A stretch of DNA of 63,966 bases from Saccharothrix sp. NRRL B-16348. GTDB taxonomy: Bacteria > Actinomycetota > Actinomycetes > Mycobacteriales > Pseudonocardiaceae. The position numbers were made by a program, and so were the translations under genes. A model generated the notes under the pieces. That model ran no database searches and was not told where the DNA came from. It saw only the letters and a program-made list of their open reading frames with translations. The stretch covers positions 1-63,966 of the forward strand of contig NZ_LGED01000216.1 of the NCBI RefSeq assembly GCF_001280085.1. The letters are read 5' to 3'. The first letter of the stretch is position 1; each line of letters opens with the position of its first letter. Below, one piece after another: positions 54,996-62,930 of the stretch.

Positions 54996-55805
54996 TCAGG
55001 CCCTCGCCGTGACCAGCCGGGCGGTGCCGCGCAGCCGCACCGCGTCACCGCCGGCGTGCGGTGCGAGCGCCGCGGCGACGGCATCGCGCACGCCGTCCAC
55101 AGTGGACGGAGAGGCGTCGCGCAGGGCGAACCGCACCGGGCCCCAGCCCATGAGGAACTCCGTCGCGTCGGCGACGTCGCGGCCCCACACCTGGTCCGCC
55201 TCCACCGCCTCGGCCGTCACGTCGGTGAAGCCCGCGCCGGTCAGCACCCGGTCGATCACGGCCGGGTCGGACAGCGACAGCGGCCCCGTCTCCGCGGACG
55301 TGGACACCGGCGAGCCGCCGAACGCCGCGAACACCTCCGCCAGGTCGCCGAGGTCCCGCATCGACAGGAACGCCAGCCGGCCGCCGGGCCGCAGCGCGCC
55401 GCGGATGTTGGCGAACGCCGCGACCGGGTCGGCGAAGAACATGACCCCGAACCGGCTGACCGCCACGTCGAACGCGTGCGGCGGGAACGGGAACACCTGC
55501 GCGTCGCCCTGCTCGAACGTCAAGTTGGGCACGCCCATCGCGGTCGTCCGCGCGCGGGCCAGCATCGGGCCGGACAGGTCGATGCCGGTCACGTGCGCGA
55601 CGTGGGGCGCCATCAGCCAGCTGATCCGGCCGTTGCCGCAGCCGACGTCGAGGACCCGGTCGTCGGGCGAGAGGTCGGCCGCGGCGAGCAGCATGTCGTT
55701 GAAGCCCGCGTTCACGGCGTCGTAGCGGTCGTGGTTCTCGGCCCAGTGCTCGCCCTCGTACCCGTTCCACGCCTCGGCCTGGTGGGTGTTCACGATCTTC
55801 GGCAC
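54996..55805 (-). CDS. Class I SAM-dependent methyltransferase
   Basis: 269 aa. Typical class I fold: VLDVGCGNGRISW (SAM loop), VTGIDLSGPMLARAR, FEQGDAQVFPFP, FDVAVSRFGVMFFADPVAAFANI, LRPGGRLAFLSM. N-terminal HQAEAWNGYEGEHWAENHDRYD is frequent in small-molecule C- or O-methyltransferases. GTG start with GAGGAGG nine bases upstream. First gene of the operon with the dehydrogenase-like and TetR genes, preceded by the tandem operator. Confidence 0.88.
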   Translation of the reverse strand: MPKIVNTHQAEAWNGYEGEHWAENHDRYDAVNAGFNDMLLAAADLSPDDRVLDVGCGNGRISWLMAPHVAHVTGIDLSGPMLARARTTAMGVPNLTFEQGDAQVFPFPPHAFDVAVSRFGVMFFADPVAAFANIRGALRPGGRLAFLSMRDLGDLAEVFAAFGGSPVSTSAETGPLSLSDPAVIDRVLTGAGFTDVTAEAVEADQVWGRDVADATEFLMGWGPVRFALRDASPSTVDGVRDAVAAALAPHAGGDAVRLRGTARLVTARA

Positions 55806-55823
55806 GGTGCTGCCTCCTCGTTA

Positions 55824-55851
55824 TGAACGCCTGTTCATGAACAACTGTTCA
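55824..55851. promoter_or_regulatory. Tandem TetR-type operator
   Basis: Two adjacent 14-base inverted repeats of the same form, TGAAC-n4-GTTCA: 55824-55837 and 55838-55851. Their junction creates the perfect palindrome TGTTCATGAACA. It lies 19 bases before the methyltransferase start and 50 bases before the divergent ynfA start. Best explained as the binding site of the TetR protein at 53454. Confidence 0.75.
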
Positions 55852-55901
55852 CAACAGGGCCCGGTGTTGTCAAGAGCGCGTCGCCGGCTATCGTCGCGAC
55901 C

Positions 55902-56234
55902 ATGACCGTGGTCCGCTCGCTGCTGTTGTTCGCGCTGGCCGCGTTCGCCGAGATCGGCGGCGCGTGGCTGGTCTGGCAAGGCGTGCGGGAGCACCGCGGG
56001 CTGCTGTGGATCGGCGCGGGCGTGGCGGCACTCGGCCTGTACGGGTTCGTGGCGACGTTGCAGCCCGACGCGCACTTCGGCCGCATCCTCGCCGCGTACG
56101 GCGGGGTGTTCGTGGCCGGGTCGCTGGCCTGGGGCGTGGTGGTCGACAAGTTCCGGCCCGACCGGTGGGACTACGTCGGCGCGGCGATCTGCCTGGTCGG
56201 CGTGGCCGTGATCATGTACGCCCCGCGCCCGTGA
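55902..56234 (+). CDS. ynfA: YnfA-family (UPF0060) membrane protein
   Basis: 110 aa, four helices, small-multidrug-resistance-like topology. [46 protein letters not shown] and [17 protein letters not shown] are family-specific. Leaderless-type start with TATCGT at 55889-55894. Its stop overlaps the kinase start (GTGA). Could also be under the TetR operator 50 bases upstream. Confidence 0.92.
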   Translation: MTVVRSLLLFALAAFAEIGGAWLVWQGVREHRGLLWIGAGVAALGLYGFVATLQPDAHFGRILAAYGGVFVAGSLAWGVVVDKFRPDRWDYVGAAICLVGVAVIMYAPRP

Positions 56235-57127
56235 ACGTCCCGGAGGCGCTGACCGCGTCGTACCACCGCACGGAGTGGGGACGGGCGTGGCTGGCCGCGC
56301 TGCCCGACCAGACCGCCGCCTTCCTAAACCGGTGGGAACTGCGCCCGGACGGGCCGGTCGCCAGCGGCATGGCGTCGCTCGTGCTGCCGGTCGTGCGCGC
56401 GGACGGCACACCCGCCGTGCTCAAGCTCCAGCCCGTCACCGACGACAACGCCGCCGCGCCGATCGGCCTGCGCACGTGGGACGGCGACGGCGCGGTCCGG
56501 CTGCTCGCCGACGAACCGGGCGCCATGCTGCTGGAACGGCTGGACGCGAGCCGTCCGCTGTCCTCGGTGGCCGACGACGTGGTCGCCCTGCGGATCCTCG
56601 CCGACCTGCTCGCCCGCCTGGTCGCCGTGCCCGCGCCGCCGGGCGTGCGGCGGCTGACCGACATCGCCGCCGCCCTGCTCGACCAGGCGCCGTCCGCCGT
56701 GCCCGCGCTGCGCTCGGAGGCCGACCGCGACCTGGTGCGCACCTGCGCGTCCGCCGTGGCCGAGGTCGCGGACGACGCGGGCGACCGGCTGCTGCACTGG
56801 GACCTGCACTACGACAACGTGCTGGCGGGCGACCGCGAACCGTGGCTGGCGATCGACCCGGAGCCACTGGCCGGCGACCCGGGCTTCGACCTGCTGCCCG
56901 CCCTGGACAACCGCTGGGACGCCGTCGTCGCCACGGGTGACGTCCCGCGCGCCGTACTGCGCCGCTTCGACCTGCTGACGGACGTCCTCGCCCTCGACCG
57001 CGACCGTGCCGCCGCGTGGACCCTGGGCCGGGTGCTGCAGAACTCGCTGTGGGACGTGGAAGACGGCGAAACCGCCCTGAACCCGGTCCAGACCGCCATC
57101 GCCACCGCCCTGCTCGACCGAACCTGA
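56231..57127 (+). CDS. Aminoglycoside/hydroxyurea-type phosphotransferase (APH(6)-like)
   Basis: 298 aa kinase of the APH_6/hydroxyurea-resistance family. [24 protein letters not shown] supplies the ATP lysine, GAMLLERLD the hinge, [14 protein letters not shown] the catalytic loop (Asp and Asn intact), and [16 protein letters not shown] the metal-binding Asp. Such genes often confer streptomycin resistance or act on other small molecules; substrate not readable. GTG start overlaps the ynfA stop. Confidence 0.87.
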   Translation: MNVPEALTASYHRTEWGRAWLAALPDQTAAFLNRWELRPDGPVASGMASLVLPVVRADGTPAVLKLQPVTDDNAAAPIGLRTWDGDGAVRLLADEPGAMLLERLDASRPLSSVADDVVALRILADLLARLVAVPAPPGVRRLTDIAAALLDQAPSAVPALRSEADRDLVRTCASAVAEVADDAGDRLLHWDLHYDNVLAGDREPWLAIDPEPLAGDPGFDLLPALDNRWDAVVATGDVPRAVLRRFDLLTDVLALDRDRAAAWTLGRVLQNSLWDVEDGETALNPVQTAIATALLDRT

Positions 57128-57166
57128 TCGGCCCGTCGAGTCACCAGCGAGGCCGCCTGCGGCCGT

Positions 57167-57451
57167 TCAGCCCTCTTCTGTGTGCTCCGGCGCTCCGGCC
57201 AGCCACACCAGGTGCGTCCGCACCCCACGCGACCGAGCAGAAAGCTCGAAGATCTGCCGAGCACGCTCCGGGCTCTGGGAGACCAGATGGAAGTCGCCTT
57301 CCACCGAGTTGACGTCGGCGTGGTCGGAGTAGGCCAGGCCGTAGCCCGCAACCCGACCGTCCTCCTGCTCGCCGTGCTCCTCCACGATCGCGAACAGTCG
57401 CGGCGCCTGCTCCTCGGCGATCAGGTGCATGACGTCGGCGAACTCGTTCAC
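57167..57451 (-). CDS. Small conserved hypothetical protein
   Basis: 94 aa from GTG 57451, which has GGAGGG seven bases upstream (GTG 57457 has no spacing). Sequence MNEFADVMHLIAEEQAPRLF then YSDHADVNSVEGDFHLVS and SPERARQIFELSAR. No membrane or catalytic motif. Mixed alpha/beta. Not recognised. Divergent from the truncated XRE gene. Confidence 0.6.
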   Translation of the reverse strand: MNEFADVMHLIAEEQAPRLFAIVEEHGEQEDGRVAGYGLAYSDHADVNSVEGDFHLVSQSPERARQIFELSARSRGVRTHLVWLAGAPEHTEEG

Positions 57452-57716
57452 GCGCACTCCCTCCAGCGCCGCAGTGAGTTGCTCGGTTTATTTGTCGTGA
57501 TCGACATGGGTTGCCAATCTCGGTGTCGTTGCGTGAAAGCAACCAACGCCGCCGAAAGCCGAACGCTTCGTGATCTCCGGCGTTGGTGCCCGGGACAAGG
57601 ATCGTCATTAGACCGATCGGGCGGAGTCGCCCCGAGAGAGGGCCATCTGGCGAGGAGTGACCAGAAGCGGGGGCCACAATGGTGACGTCCCGCTTCTCGC
57701 CCGCCAGGATAAGCCT
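57452..57716. other. Divergent intergenic region, A/T-rich patch
   Basis: 265 bp between the small hypothetical gene and the XRE gene. It includes GGTTTATTTGTC near 57485 and is less G/C-rich than surroundings. It should hold both promoters. No operator-like dyad stood out. Confidence 0.4.
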
Positions 57717-58187
57717 ATGCACGAGCCGACGAGCATCGGGGAGTTGCTGCGCCAACTCCGCGCCTGCGCCGGCCGCTCGCAGAGCGAGCAAGCCGATGTG
57801 CTGTCCGAACGCGCCGGTCGTGCGGTCACGCGCAACGAAGTGTCTCGCTGGGAGACGGAAAAGCGAATGACTACGCCGTACTGGCAGCAGCATTGCGCTG
57901 ACAGCTTCGGTATTCCTGTGGGCACGGTGAAACGAGCGGTTTCGGTTGCCAAGGCGAAGCGTCGGCTCGATCAGCGAGAGCACCGCGAAGGGGATGACGT
58001 GCAGCGGCGAATATTTCTCGGAGCGATGGCGGGGTTGGCAGTGACCTTGCCGAGTGTTGCGCAGGCAGGGGTGAACTCTCGCCTGGGGATCCAGAAGGTA
58101 GTGCGGCGGTTGAGGCCGCACCGCTCGTTGCCGGTGGTGTCCAGTGCGATCGAGGCCGCGGATCTACTGGTTACTGCTCGGGGTTGA
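57717..58187 (+). pseudogene. Truncated XRE-family regulator (C-terminal TPR region missing)
   Basis: 156 aa from ATG 57717. The N-terminal XRE helix-turn-helix (SIGELLRQLRACAGRSQSEQADVLSERAG, RNEVSRWETEKRMTTPYWQQH) and the usual RRIFLGAMAGLAVTLP segment are present. Family members continue for 250 or more residues of TPR-like helices; this one stops about 60 residues later, after VVSSAIEAADLLVTARG, overlapping the end of cutA. Codon use is less G/C-biased than neighbours (e.g. TTCGGTATTCCTGTG). Probably a remnant, though a functional DNA-binding fragment is possible. Confidence 0.65.
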
Positions 58188-58497
58188 CGGTTCGACGCAG
58201 CCAGGCGAGGTAGTCGTCGGAGGCCGCAACGAGCGGTAGGGCAGTCACCTCAGGGTTGTCCCACGGATGTTCACGCCGCAGGTGCGCCTCCAGCTCCGGG
58301 TAGCGCTCGGCCGTGGTCTTGAGCGTCACCTGCCACTCTTCGCCTTCGCCCTGTTCGCCGAGGTGCCAGAAGAACGACGTCACCGGACCGGACACCTGGG
58401 CGCTTGCTGCCAGACGAGCGCGGACGGCGGAGCGGGCCAGGTCGGCGGCAGTGGTGCGGTCGGCGGCTGTCGTGGTCACCTGGAGGAAGTCGGACAT
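58171..58497 (-). CDS. cutA: CutA1 divalent-cation tolerance protein
   Basis: 108 aa, the normal length. Ferredoxin-like fold with LQVTTTAADRTTAADLARSAV, SFFWHLGE, EEWQVTLKTTAERYPELEAHLRREHPWDNPEVTALPL and YLAWLRRTV, all typical. Probably trimeric and cytosolic. Ten bases after the pirin stop, so part of the pirin operon. The 3' end overlaps the truncated XRE frame antisense. Confidence 0.93.
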   Translation of the reverse strand: MSDFLQVTTTAADRTTAADLARSAVRARLAASAQVSGPVTSFFWHLGEQGEGEEWQVTLKTTAERYPELEAHLRREHPWDNPEVTALPLVAASDDYLAWLRRTVNPEQ

Positions 58498-58507
58498 GGG
58501 GAACTTC

Positions 58508-59485
58508 TCACTGCCAGGCCGGCGGCGGGTTGCCGCGGGGGCGGAGGCGGCCCATGGGTAGCGGTGGGGCTGGGAGGCGGGGGCCCGGGTAGCCGTCGAC
58601 CTGGCCGAAGCGCTCCGACTCCGCCTGCCACTGGTCGCGGAAGTGGGCGATTTCCTCGTGGCTGCGGCCCACGAAGTTCCACCACATCACCAGGTCCTCG
58701 CCCAGTGGCTCGCCGCCGAGCAGGACCACCCGGGCCGCGGTGTCGGTGACGTTGGCCAGGTGCAGCGCCGTCGCGCCGAGGCCGACGTAGCCGAGCGTGC
58801 CGCGGGCCAGCGCCGTGCCGCCCAGCTCCACCGCGCCGACGTCGACCAGCACGCCGTGCTCGAACGACGCGTCCACGTCGAGCGCCAGCCGGGCGCCGGG
58901 TTCGAGCACCAGTTCCGCGCCCAGCAACGGCGTGAACGTGCGCACCGGCGACGTCCGACCCGCGACCGTGCCCAGGAACACCCGGACCGACGCGCCGTCC
59001 AACGCCACCGCCTCGGGCACGTGGTGCTGGAAGTCGCGCGGCGCGTCGCGGTGGGCGTCGGGCAGCGCGATCCACAGCTGCACGCCGTGCAGCACGGTCG
59101 TCTCCGGCGTCGACACCTCGGAGTGGCAGATGCCGTGCCCGGCCGTCATGAGGTTCAGCTCGCCCGGCCGCACGACCGCGTGCACGCCGAGGCTGTCGCG
59201 GTGCTCGATCTCGCCGCTGAACAGCCAGCTCGCGGTCTGCAGGCCGGTGTGCGGGTGCGGCGCGACGTCCATCCCGCCGCTGACCGACACGTCGTCGGGC
59301 CCGTAGTGGTCGGCGAAGCACCACGCGCCGATCATGGACCGCGACCGCTGCGGCAACGTGCGCCGCACGGTCATCGCCCGCGGTCCGCCCAGCGGCACGT
59401 CGCGGGGGTCGAGCACCTCGACCGCCGCGACGCCGGACGTGCTCTCGCAGATCAACTCGGACGGGTGGGTCTCCACGTTGCTCAT
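58508..59485 (-). CDS. Pirin-family cupin protein
   Basis: 325 aa from ATG 59485. Bicupin pirin: metal-binding PHPHTGLQT, LNLMTAGHGICHSEVS, LHGVQLWIALPD, LGGEPLGEDLVMWWNFVGRSHEEIAHFRDQW. Bacterial pirins are iron proteins, some with quercetinase activity or regulatory binding. Followed by cutA after ten bases. The longer frame to 59542 adds a non-family leader. Confidence 0.92.
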   Translation of the reverse strand: MSNVETHPSELICESTSGVAAVEVLDPRDVPLGGPRAMTVRRTLPQRSRSMIGAWCFADHYGPDDVSVSGGMDVAPHPHTGLQTASWLFSGEIEHRDSLGVHAVVRPGELNLMTAGHGICHSEVSTPETTVLHGVQLWIALPDAHRDAPRDFQHHVPEAVALDGASVRVFLGTVAGRTSPVRTFTPLLGAELVLEPGARLALDVDASFEHGVLVDVGAVELGGTALARGTLGYVGLGATALHLANVTDTAARVVLLGGEPLGEDLVMWWNFVGRSHEEIAHFRDQWQAESERFGQVDGYPGPRLPAPPLPMGRLRPRGNPPPAWQ

Positions 59486-59517
59486 CGCGACCCCGTTCGG
59501 ACGGTCATCAGGCCATC

Positions 59518-60351
59518 CTAGAGCCGCTGGTACTCCTCCCAAGTCCGCTTCGGGCTCACCGCCGGCCCGTCGTCCGGTCCGCGGTTGGCCAGCCCGTTGA
59601 GGCCGAGGTAGTAGTCACCGGCCTGGTTGCGGGCGCCGGTGGACAGGTCCGGGTCGCCCAGCGCGATCGCGTGGATGTGGTAGTCGAAGCCCTGCGCGGG
59701 CGTGCGGATCCACGCCGCGAAACCGACCTGGCGCAACACCCTGGCCACGTTCGTGCGCGTCGTCGCGGTCATGCCGGACACCGAGATGTCCAGCGCGCCG
59801 CCGCCGTCGTGGGTGCCCGCCGAGCCGGGCACGCCGCCCGGGTTGTACGAGCCCTGGGTGATGCCGAGCGTCCGGCCGAGCAGCCGTTCCGCCTCGACCA
59901 GCATCGCCTTCGTGCGGGTGTTCATCAGCGCGCTGTGGTAGGTCACCCGGCTGCCCGCCGACACCACGCGGGTGACGGTGTAGGTCGTCTCGCCGAGCAG
60001 CCGCAACGACGTCGGTCCGGGCATGCCGGACGCGTCGAGCCCGGTGTAGCCGAGCGAGCGCTGGTAGGCCGCGTAGGCGTCGATCGTCCGGGTGCCGAAG
60101 TGCCCGTCCACGTACGTCGAGGCGAGGTGCCCCTTCGCGGCGAGCGCCCGTTCCACCAGCCGCACGCTGTCGCCGCTGCCCGGCGTGATCGCCGAGTCGG
60201 CCCGCCGCGGGTCGATCTGCGCGGCCTTCAGCACGGACTCCATGTCGACCACGGGCAGTGCGACGGCTCGGGGCGCGGCGACGGCGGGCGCCGCCAGGCC
60301 GACCAACCCGATCAGCACACCGGCCACTGCGGCGACTCTGACGTTGACCAC
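59518..60351 (-). CDS. Secreted peptidoglycan-binding D,D-carboxypeptidase-like protein
   Basis: 277 aa from GTG 60351 (GGAGG five bases upstream). Signal peptide: VRVAAVAGVLIGLVGLAAPAVAA. Residues about 45-115 are a peptidoglycan-binding-1 helical domain (SVRLVERALAAKGHLASTYVDG, FGTRTIDAYAAYQRSLGY). The C-terminal domain has SAGTHDGGGALDISV and FDYHIHAIALGDP, i.e. the H-x-D and H-x-H zinc ligands of M15-like carboxypeptidases. Acts on the cell wall. Upstream of pirin on the same strand. Confidence 0.82.
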   Translation of the reverse strand: MVNVRVAAVAGVLIGLVGLAAPAVAAPRAVALPVVDMESVLKAAQIDPRRADSAITPGSGDSVRLVERALAAKGHLASTYVDGHFGTRTIDAYAAYQRSLGYTGLDASGMPGPTSLRLLGETTYTVTRVVSAGSRVTYHSALMNTRTKAMLVEAERLLGRTLGITQGSYNPGGVPGSAGTHDGGGALDISVSGMTATTRTNVARVLRQVGFAAWIRTPAQGFDYHIHAIALGDPDLSTGARNQAGDYYLGLNGLANRGPDDGPAVSPKRTWEEYQRL

Positions 60352-60702
60352 GTCCACCTCCGGTCGACCTCGGACGAACCTCGGCCAGTCAAGCGCGAAC
60401 CGGCGGTTCTTGGCAACACCTCTCCGTAGTTGGTTGGATGTTGACGAATCGGTGCCGCGCTTCATCGGGCACGGGGTCGTGGAGTAGAGTTCGGCGGGTT
60501 GGGGCACGAGCTGTCGGCACTCGGCCGGCGCGGTCCCCGATCCAGTCCGGCCGCATTCCAGGGCCGGGGACGGGAGCACCGGCTTGTCGCCGGATCATCC
60601 GTTCACATCATCTACCCCTAAGGCCCGCAGGCACGCCGGTCCGATCCACCACGCTTCCTCCACGCGTGGCGCGGCCCTGCCGGCAGGGGAGGCGGGGTCT
60701 TC
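60352..60702. other. 351-bp divergent region between wall peptidase and cold-shock operon
   Basis: No convincing gene. The dyad GAACCGGCGGTTC at 60397-60409 is a possible operator 46 bases before the peptidase start. On the plus strand a TAGAGT box at 60485-60490 could start the cold-shock operon transcript, giving a 5' leader of about 200 nt, which would be like other csp genes. A GGGGAGG ribosome site is at the right edge. Confidence 0.45.
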
Positions 60703-61014
60703 ATGACGCAGACCAGACCTGGTCGTACACAAGGTGCCGCGGTGGGTTTCGCCGACGCGCGGGCCGCGGCCGACAGGGCCGAGACCGTCCAGCGCAACCA
60801 GGCCGCCCGCACCGTCGCGGACAACTCGGTCGACGCGAACGACTGCCGCGAGCTGCTGCTGATGCTCGGCCTGCCCGACCCGCCCGAGGACGACGCCCCG
60901 GTGCGCACGCGCAACGAGCGGGCGCAGGACCAGCGTGCGGCCGAGCAGCGCGTGCCCGATTACCCGTACCAGGACGCGCCGGCCGCGTCCTACCAGGCAG
61001 GAGCACGCGAATGA
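60703..61014 (+). CDS. Hypothetical hydrophilic protein upstream of cspA
   Basis: 103 aa, strongly hydrophilic with Ala/Arg/Gln/Asp-rich helix (FADARAAADRAETVQRNQAA) and DCRELLLMLGLPDPPEDD in the middle; the C-terminus is disordered. Not recognised. ATG at 60703 with GGGGAGG upstream. Its stop overlaps the cspA start (ATGA), so the two are translationally coupled. Confidence 0.65.
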   Translation: MTQTRPGRTQGAAVGFADARAAADRAETVQRNQAARTVADNSVDANDCRELLLMLGLPDPPEDDAPVRTRNERAQDQRAAEQRVPDYPYQDAPAASYQAGARE

Positions 61015-61214
61015 GCCAAGGCAAGATCAAGTGGTTCAGCGGGGCCAAGGGCTTCGGCTTCATCACCCCCGAGGGCGGCGGCTCCGACCTCTTCCTGCAC
61101 CACTCCGAGATCCAGGACTACGACCACCGCGGTCTCTCCGAGAACCAGGCGGTCCGGTACGAGGTCGGCGAGGGCGTCAAGGGCCCGCACGCCGTCTCGG
61201 TCCAACTGGTCTGA
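61011..61214 (+). CDS. cspA: Cold-shock domain protein
   Basis: 67 aa single cold-shock domain, OB fold RNA/DNA-binding chaperone. KIKWFSGAKGFGFITPE holds RNP1, DLFLHHSEI RNP2. Standard length. Coupled to the preceding gene by ATGA. A ten-bp hairpin terminator follows 13 bases later. Confidence 0.95.
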   Translation: MSQGKIKWFSGAKGFGFITPEGGGSDLFLHHSEIQDYDHRGLSENQAVRYEVGEGVKGPHAVSVQLV

Positions 61215-61226
61215 GACCACCGCGGC

Positions 61227-61253
61227 GGCCGACGGCGCCTTCCGCCGTCGGCC
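61227..61253 (+). terminator. Hairpin terminator after cspA
   Basis: GGCCGACGGC (61227-61236) pairs perfectly with GCCGTCGGCC (61244-61253) over a seven-base loop, just after the cspA stop. Confidence 0.7.
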
Positions 61254-61466
61254 ACCTCAGGTCGCGCGCCTTCGAGCGCCCGCGACGACACCCGGAACGC
61301 CGTGAACCGCCGCTGCGCAAATGTCGCATGTGGACGGTCGCGGGAGTCGACCATCGACCTAACTCGACCGGGTGACTTGTCGGCCTAAACGCATCAACGG
61401 CCCACTGCGGCGGTAGCCCTCTTGTGGAGTGTCCACGACGGACACCCGGAGGAGGTTCGAGCGCAG

Positions 61467-61667
61467 ATGGGCATTGGCGACAAGTTCGACGACCTGAAGG
61501 GCAAGGCCAAGGACGCTCTCGGCCAGCACGGCGACAAGGCCGACGAGGGCATCGACAAGGCCGGCCAGTTCGTCGACGAACGCACCGGCGGCGAGCACTC
61601 GGAGCACATCCAGAAGGGGACGGACAAGGCCAAGGAAGGCCTGGACCGATTCAGCGGCGAGCAGTAG
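61467..61667 (+). CDS. MT0933-like antitoxin / CsbD-like small protein
   Basis: 66 aa, charged amphipathic helices: KFDDLKGKAKDALGQHGDKA, IDKAGQFVDERTGGEHSEHI, DKAKEGLDRF. Matches the actinobacterial MT0933-type antitoxin family, which also resembles CsbD stress proteins. No toxin-like gene is adjacent. ATG 61467 has GGAGGAGG about 12 bases upstream. Ends before a strong shared terminator. Confidence 0.8.
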   Translation: MGIGDKFDDLKGKAKDALGQHGDKADEGIDKAGQFVDERTGGEHSEHIQKGTDKAKEGLDRFSGEQ

Positions 61668-61681
61668 CCCGAAGAACCACC

Positions 61682-61712
61682 AAGGGCCGCCCTCGACGTG
61701 AGGGCGGCCCTT
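61682..61712. terminator. Strong bidirectional hairpin terminator
   Basis: Perfect 13-bp stem: AAGGGCCGCCCTC (61682-61694), loop GACGT, GAGGGCGGCCCTT (61700-61712). It lies between two convergent genes (stops at 61667 and 61722). Confidence 0.85.
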
Positions 61713-61721
61713 CCGCGGGTC

Positions 61722-61958
61722 TTACGACCGCGTGATGCGCGAGGCGAGCAGCGCCTTGCCCTGCTCGGCGCCCTTGCGGCTCTCGCCCTGGGCGCGGCGG
61801 AAGAAGTCCGCCAGCTCGCGGTCGCCCGCGCGCTCGGCGTCGGCGACGTACGTCTCCAGCCGCAGCGCGTTGCTCAGGCACGCTTCGACGAACCAGATGA
61901 TGTTGTAGTCCTTGTCCTGCGTTCCGGTCACCTGACCGGTTTCGGTCGTGGTGGACAC
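61722..61958 (-). CDS. Small helical conserved hypothetical protein
   Basis: 78 aa. Helical sequence with NIIWFVEACLSNALRLETYV, ADAERAGDRELADFFRRAQ and SRKGAEQGKALLASRI. Looks like a two-helix ferritin-like fragment. I believe close relatives occur in other actinomycetes as short unnamed proteins (from memory). GTG start with GGAGG four bases before it; an out-of-frame ATG overlaps the start. Confidence 0.7.
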   Translation of the reverse strand: MSTTTETGQVTGTQDKDYNIIWFVEACLSNALRLETYVADAERAGDRELADFFRRAQGESRKGAEQGKALLASRITRS

Positions 61959-62043
61959 ATGACCTCCTCACTAGTCGGCGCACCGGGGATACCCGTTTTC
62001 GCCGCTCTGAACGCAGCACCGCGGTCATCCGACCGGGGCCCGG

Positions 62044-62430
62044 TCAGCTGTCGAGCTCGGCCCACACGACCTTGCCGTCGGCGGTCGGCTCCGTGCCCCA
62101 CGACCGGCTGAGGGCGGCCACGATGATCAGCCCCCGTCCCCGGGCGGAGTCGACCCGCACGGGTCTCGGCTGGGGCAGCGCGGACGACTGGTCGGCCACC
62201 TCGATCCGCAGCCCGGACTCCGTCCGCGAGACGGTCAGCCCCACCGGGCCGGTCGCGTGGTCCACGGCGTTGGACACCAGTTCGGTCACCACCAAGGCGG
62301 CGTCGTCGGCGGCGTCGTCCGACAGCCCCCAGGCCGCCGCCGCGTCGCCCACCACCTGGCGGGCCCGCGCCGATGAGCCCGCTGAGGCGGGCAGCGTCAC
62401 GGCCACCGGCGCTGCTGGCTCGTTGCGCAC
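62044..62430 (-). CDS. RsbW-like HATPase anti-sigma kinase
   Basis: 128 aa from GTG 62430 (GGGGAG five bases upstream). Single GHKL ATP-binding domain: ALVVTELVSNAVDHA (N box), LRIEVADQSSALPQ (G1 region), RGRGLIIVAALSRSWGTEP (G2). Such proteins bind sigma factors or phosphorylate STAS antagonists. Divergent from the STAS gene 170 bases away, which is the likely partner. Confidence 0.87.
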   Translation of the reverse strand: MRNEPAAPVAVTLPASAGSSARARQVVGDAAAAWGLSDDAADDAALVVTELVSNAVDHATGPVGLTVSRTESGLRIEVADQSSALPQPRPVRVDSARGRGLIIVAALSRSWGTEPTADGKVVWAELDS

Positions 62431-62586
62431 ATCCGCTCCCCGTTGATCGGCCGTTACCGCATCGTCGCACATCCACCGGTCGTGGCACCGGGCGGTCGCG
62501 CCGACCGGCGGCCTGGCGACGTCCGGCGGCACGTCGGTGACCAGCGCGTCGGGACGCCGGTATCGGCACGGGGTCGGTCCGGTGGC

Positions 62587-62592
62587 TAGGCT
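62587..62592 (+). promoter_or_regulatory. -10 box of leaderless STAS gene
   Basis: TAGGCT eight bases before the ATG at 62601, the same spacing as in other leaderless genes of the window. Confidence 0.45.
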
Positions 62593-62600
62593 CGGGCACC

Positions 62601-62930
62601 ATGGAGTTGCAGGTGCGCAGTGAGGTGCGGGGCGGCTGGACCGTCGTCGCCGTGTCCGGGGAGCTGGACGCGGACACGGTTCCCGTGCTGTCCGACCGGC
62701 TCGAGGAGAGCACGGGCGCCAACGTCGTGCTGGACCTGAGCGGTGTGCCGTTCATGGACACGACGGGCCTGTCCCTGATGCTCGACTGGCACCGCAGACT
62801 GGACGGCGCGGGCGGCCAGTTCCGGATGGCATCGATGCAACCCTCCGTGCACAAGCTGTTCCGGCTGACCGAGTTGACCGAGGTCATGCACATCCACGAC
62901 ACCGTCGAATCGGCCACGACCACCACGTGA
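62601..62930 (+). CDS. STAS-domain anti-sigma-factor antagonist
   Basis: 109 aa SpoIIAA/RsbV-like STAS domain: VVAVSGELDADTVPVLSDRL, VVLDLSGVPFMDTTGLSLML, FRMASMQPSVHKLFRLTEL. The phosphorylated Ser of the usual D-S-S/T-G loop is replaced by Thr (DTTG); Thr can still be phosphorylated. Its stop overlaps the kinase start (GTGA). Confidence 0.9.
   Translation: MELQVRSEVRGGWTVVAVSGELDADTVPVLSDRLEESTGANVVLDLSGVPFMDTTGLSLMLDWHRRLDGAGGQFRMASMQPSVHKLFRLTELTEVMHIHDTVESATTTT

Noticed and set aside
57151..57164. GGCCGC/GCGGCC hairpin as terminator between the kinase and the small gene
   Set aside because: Five to six paired bases with a tiny loop; too weak to claim.
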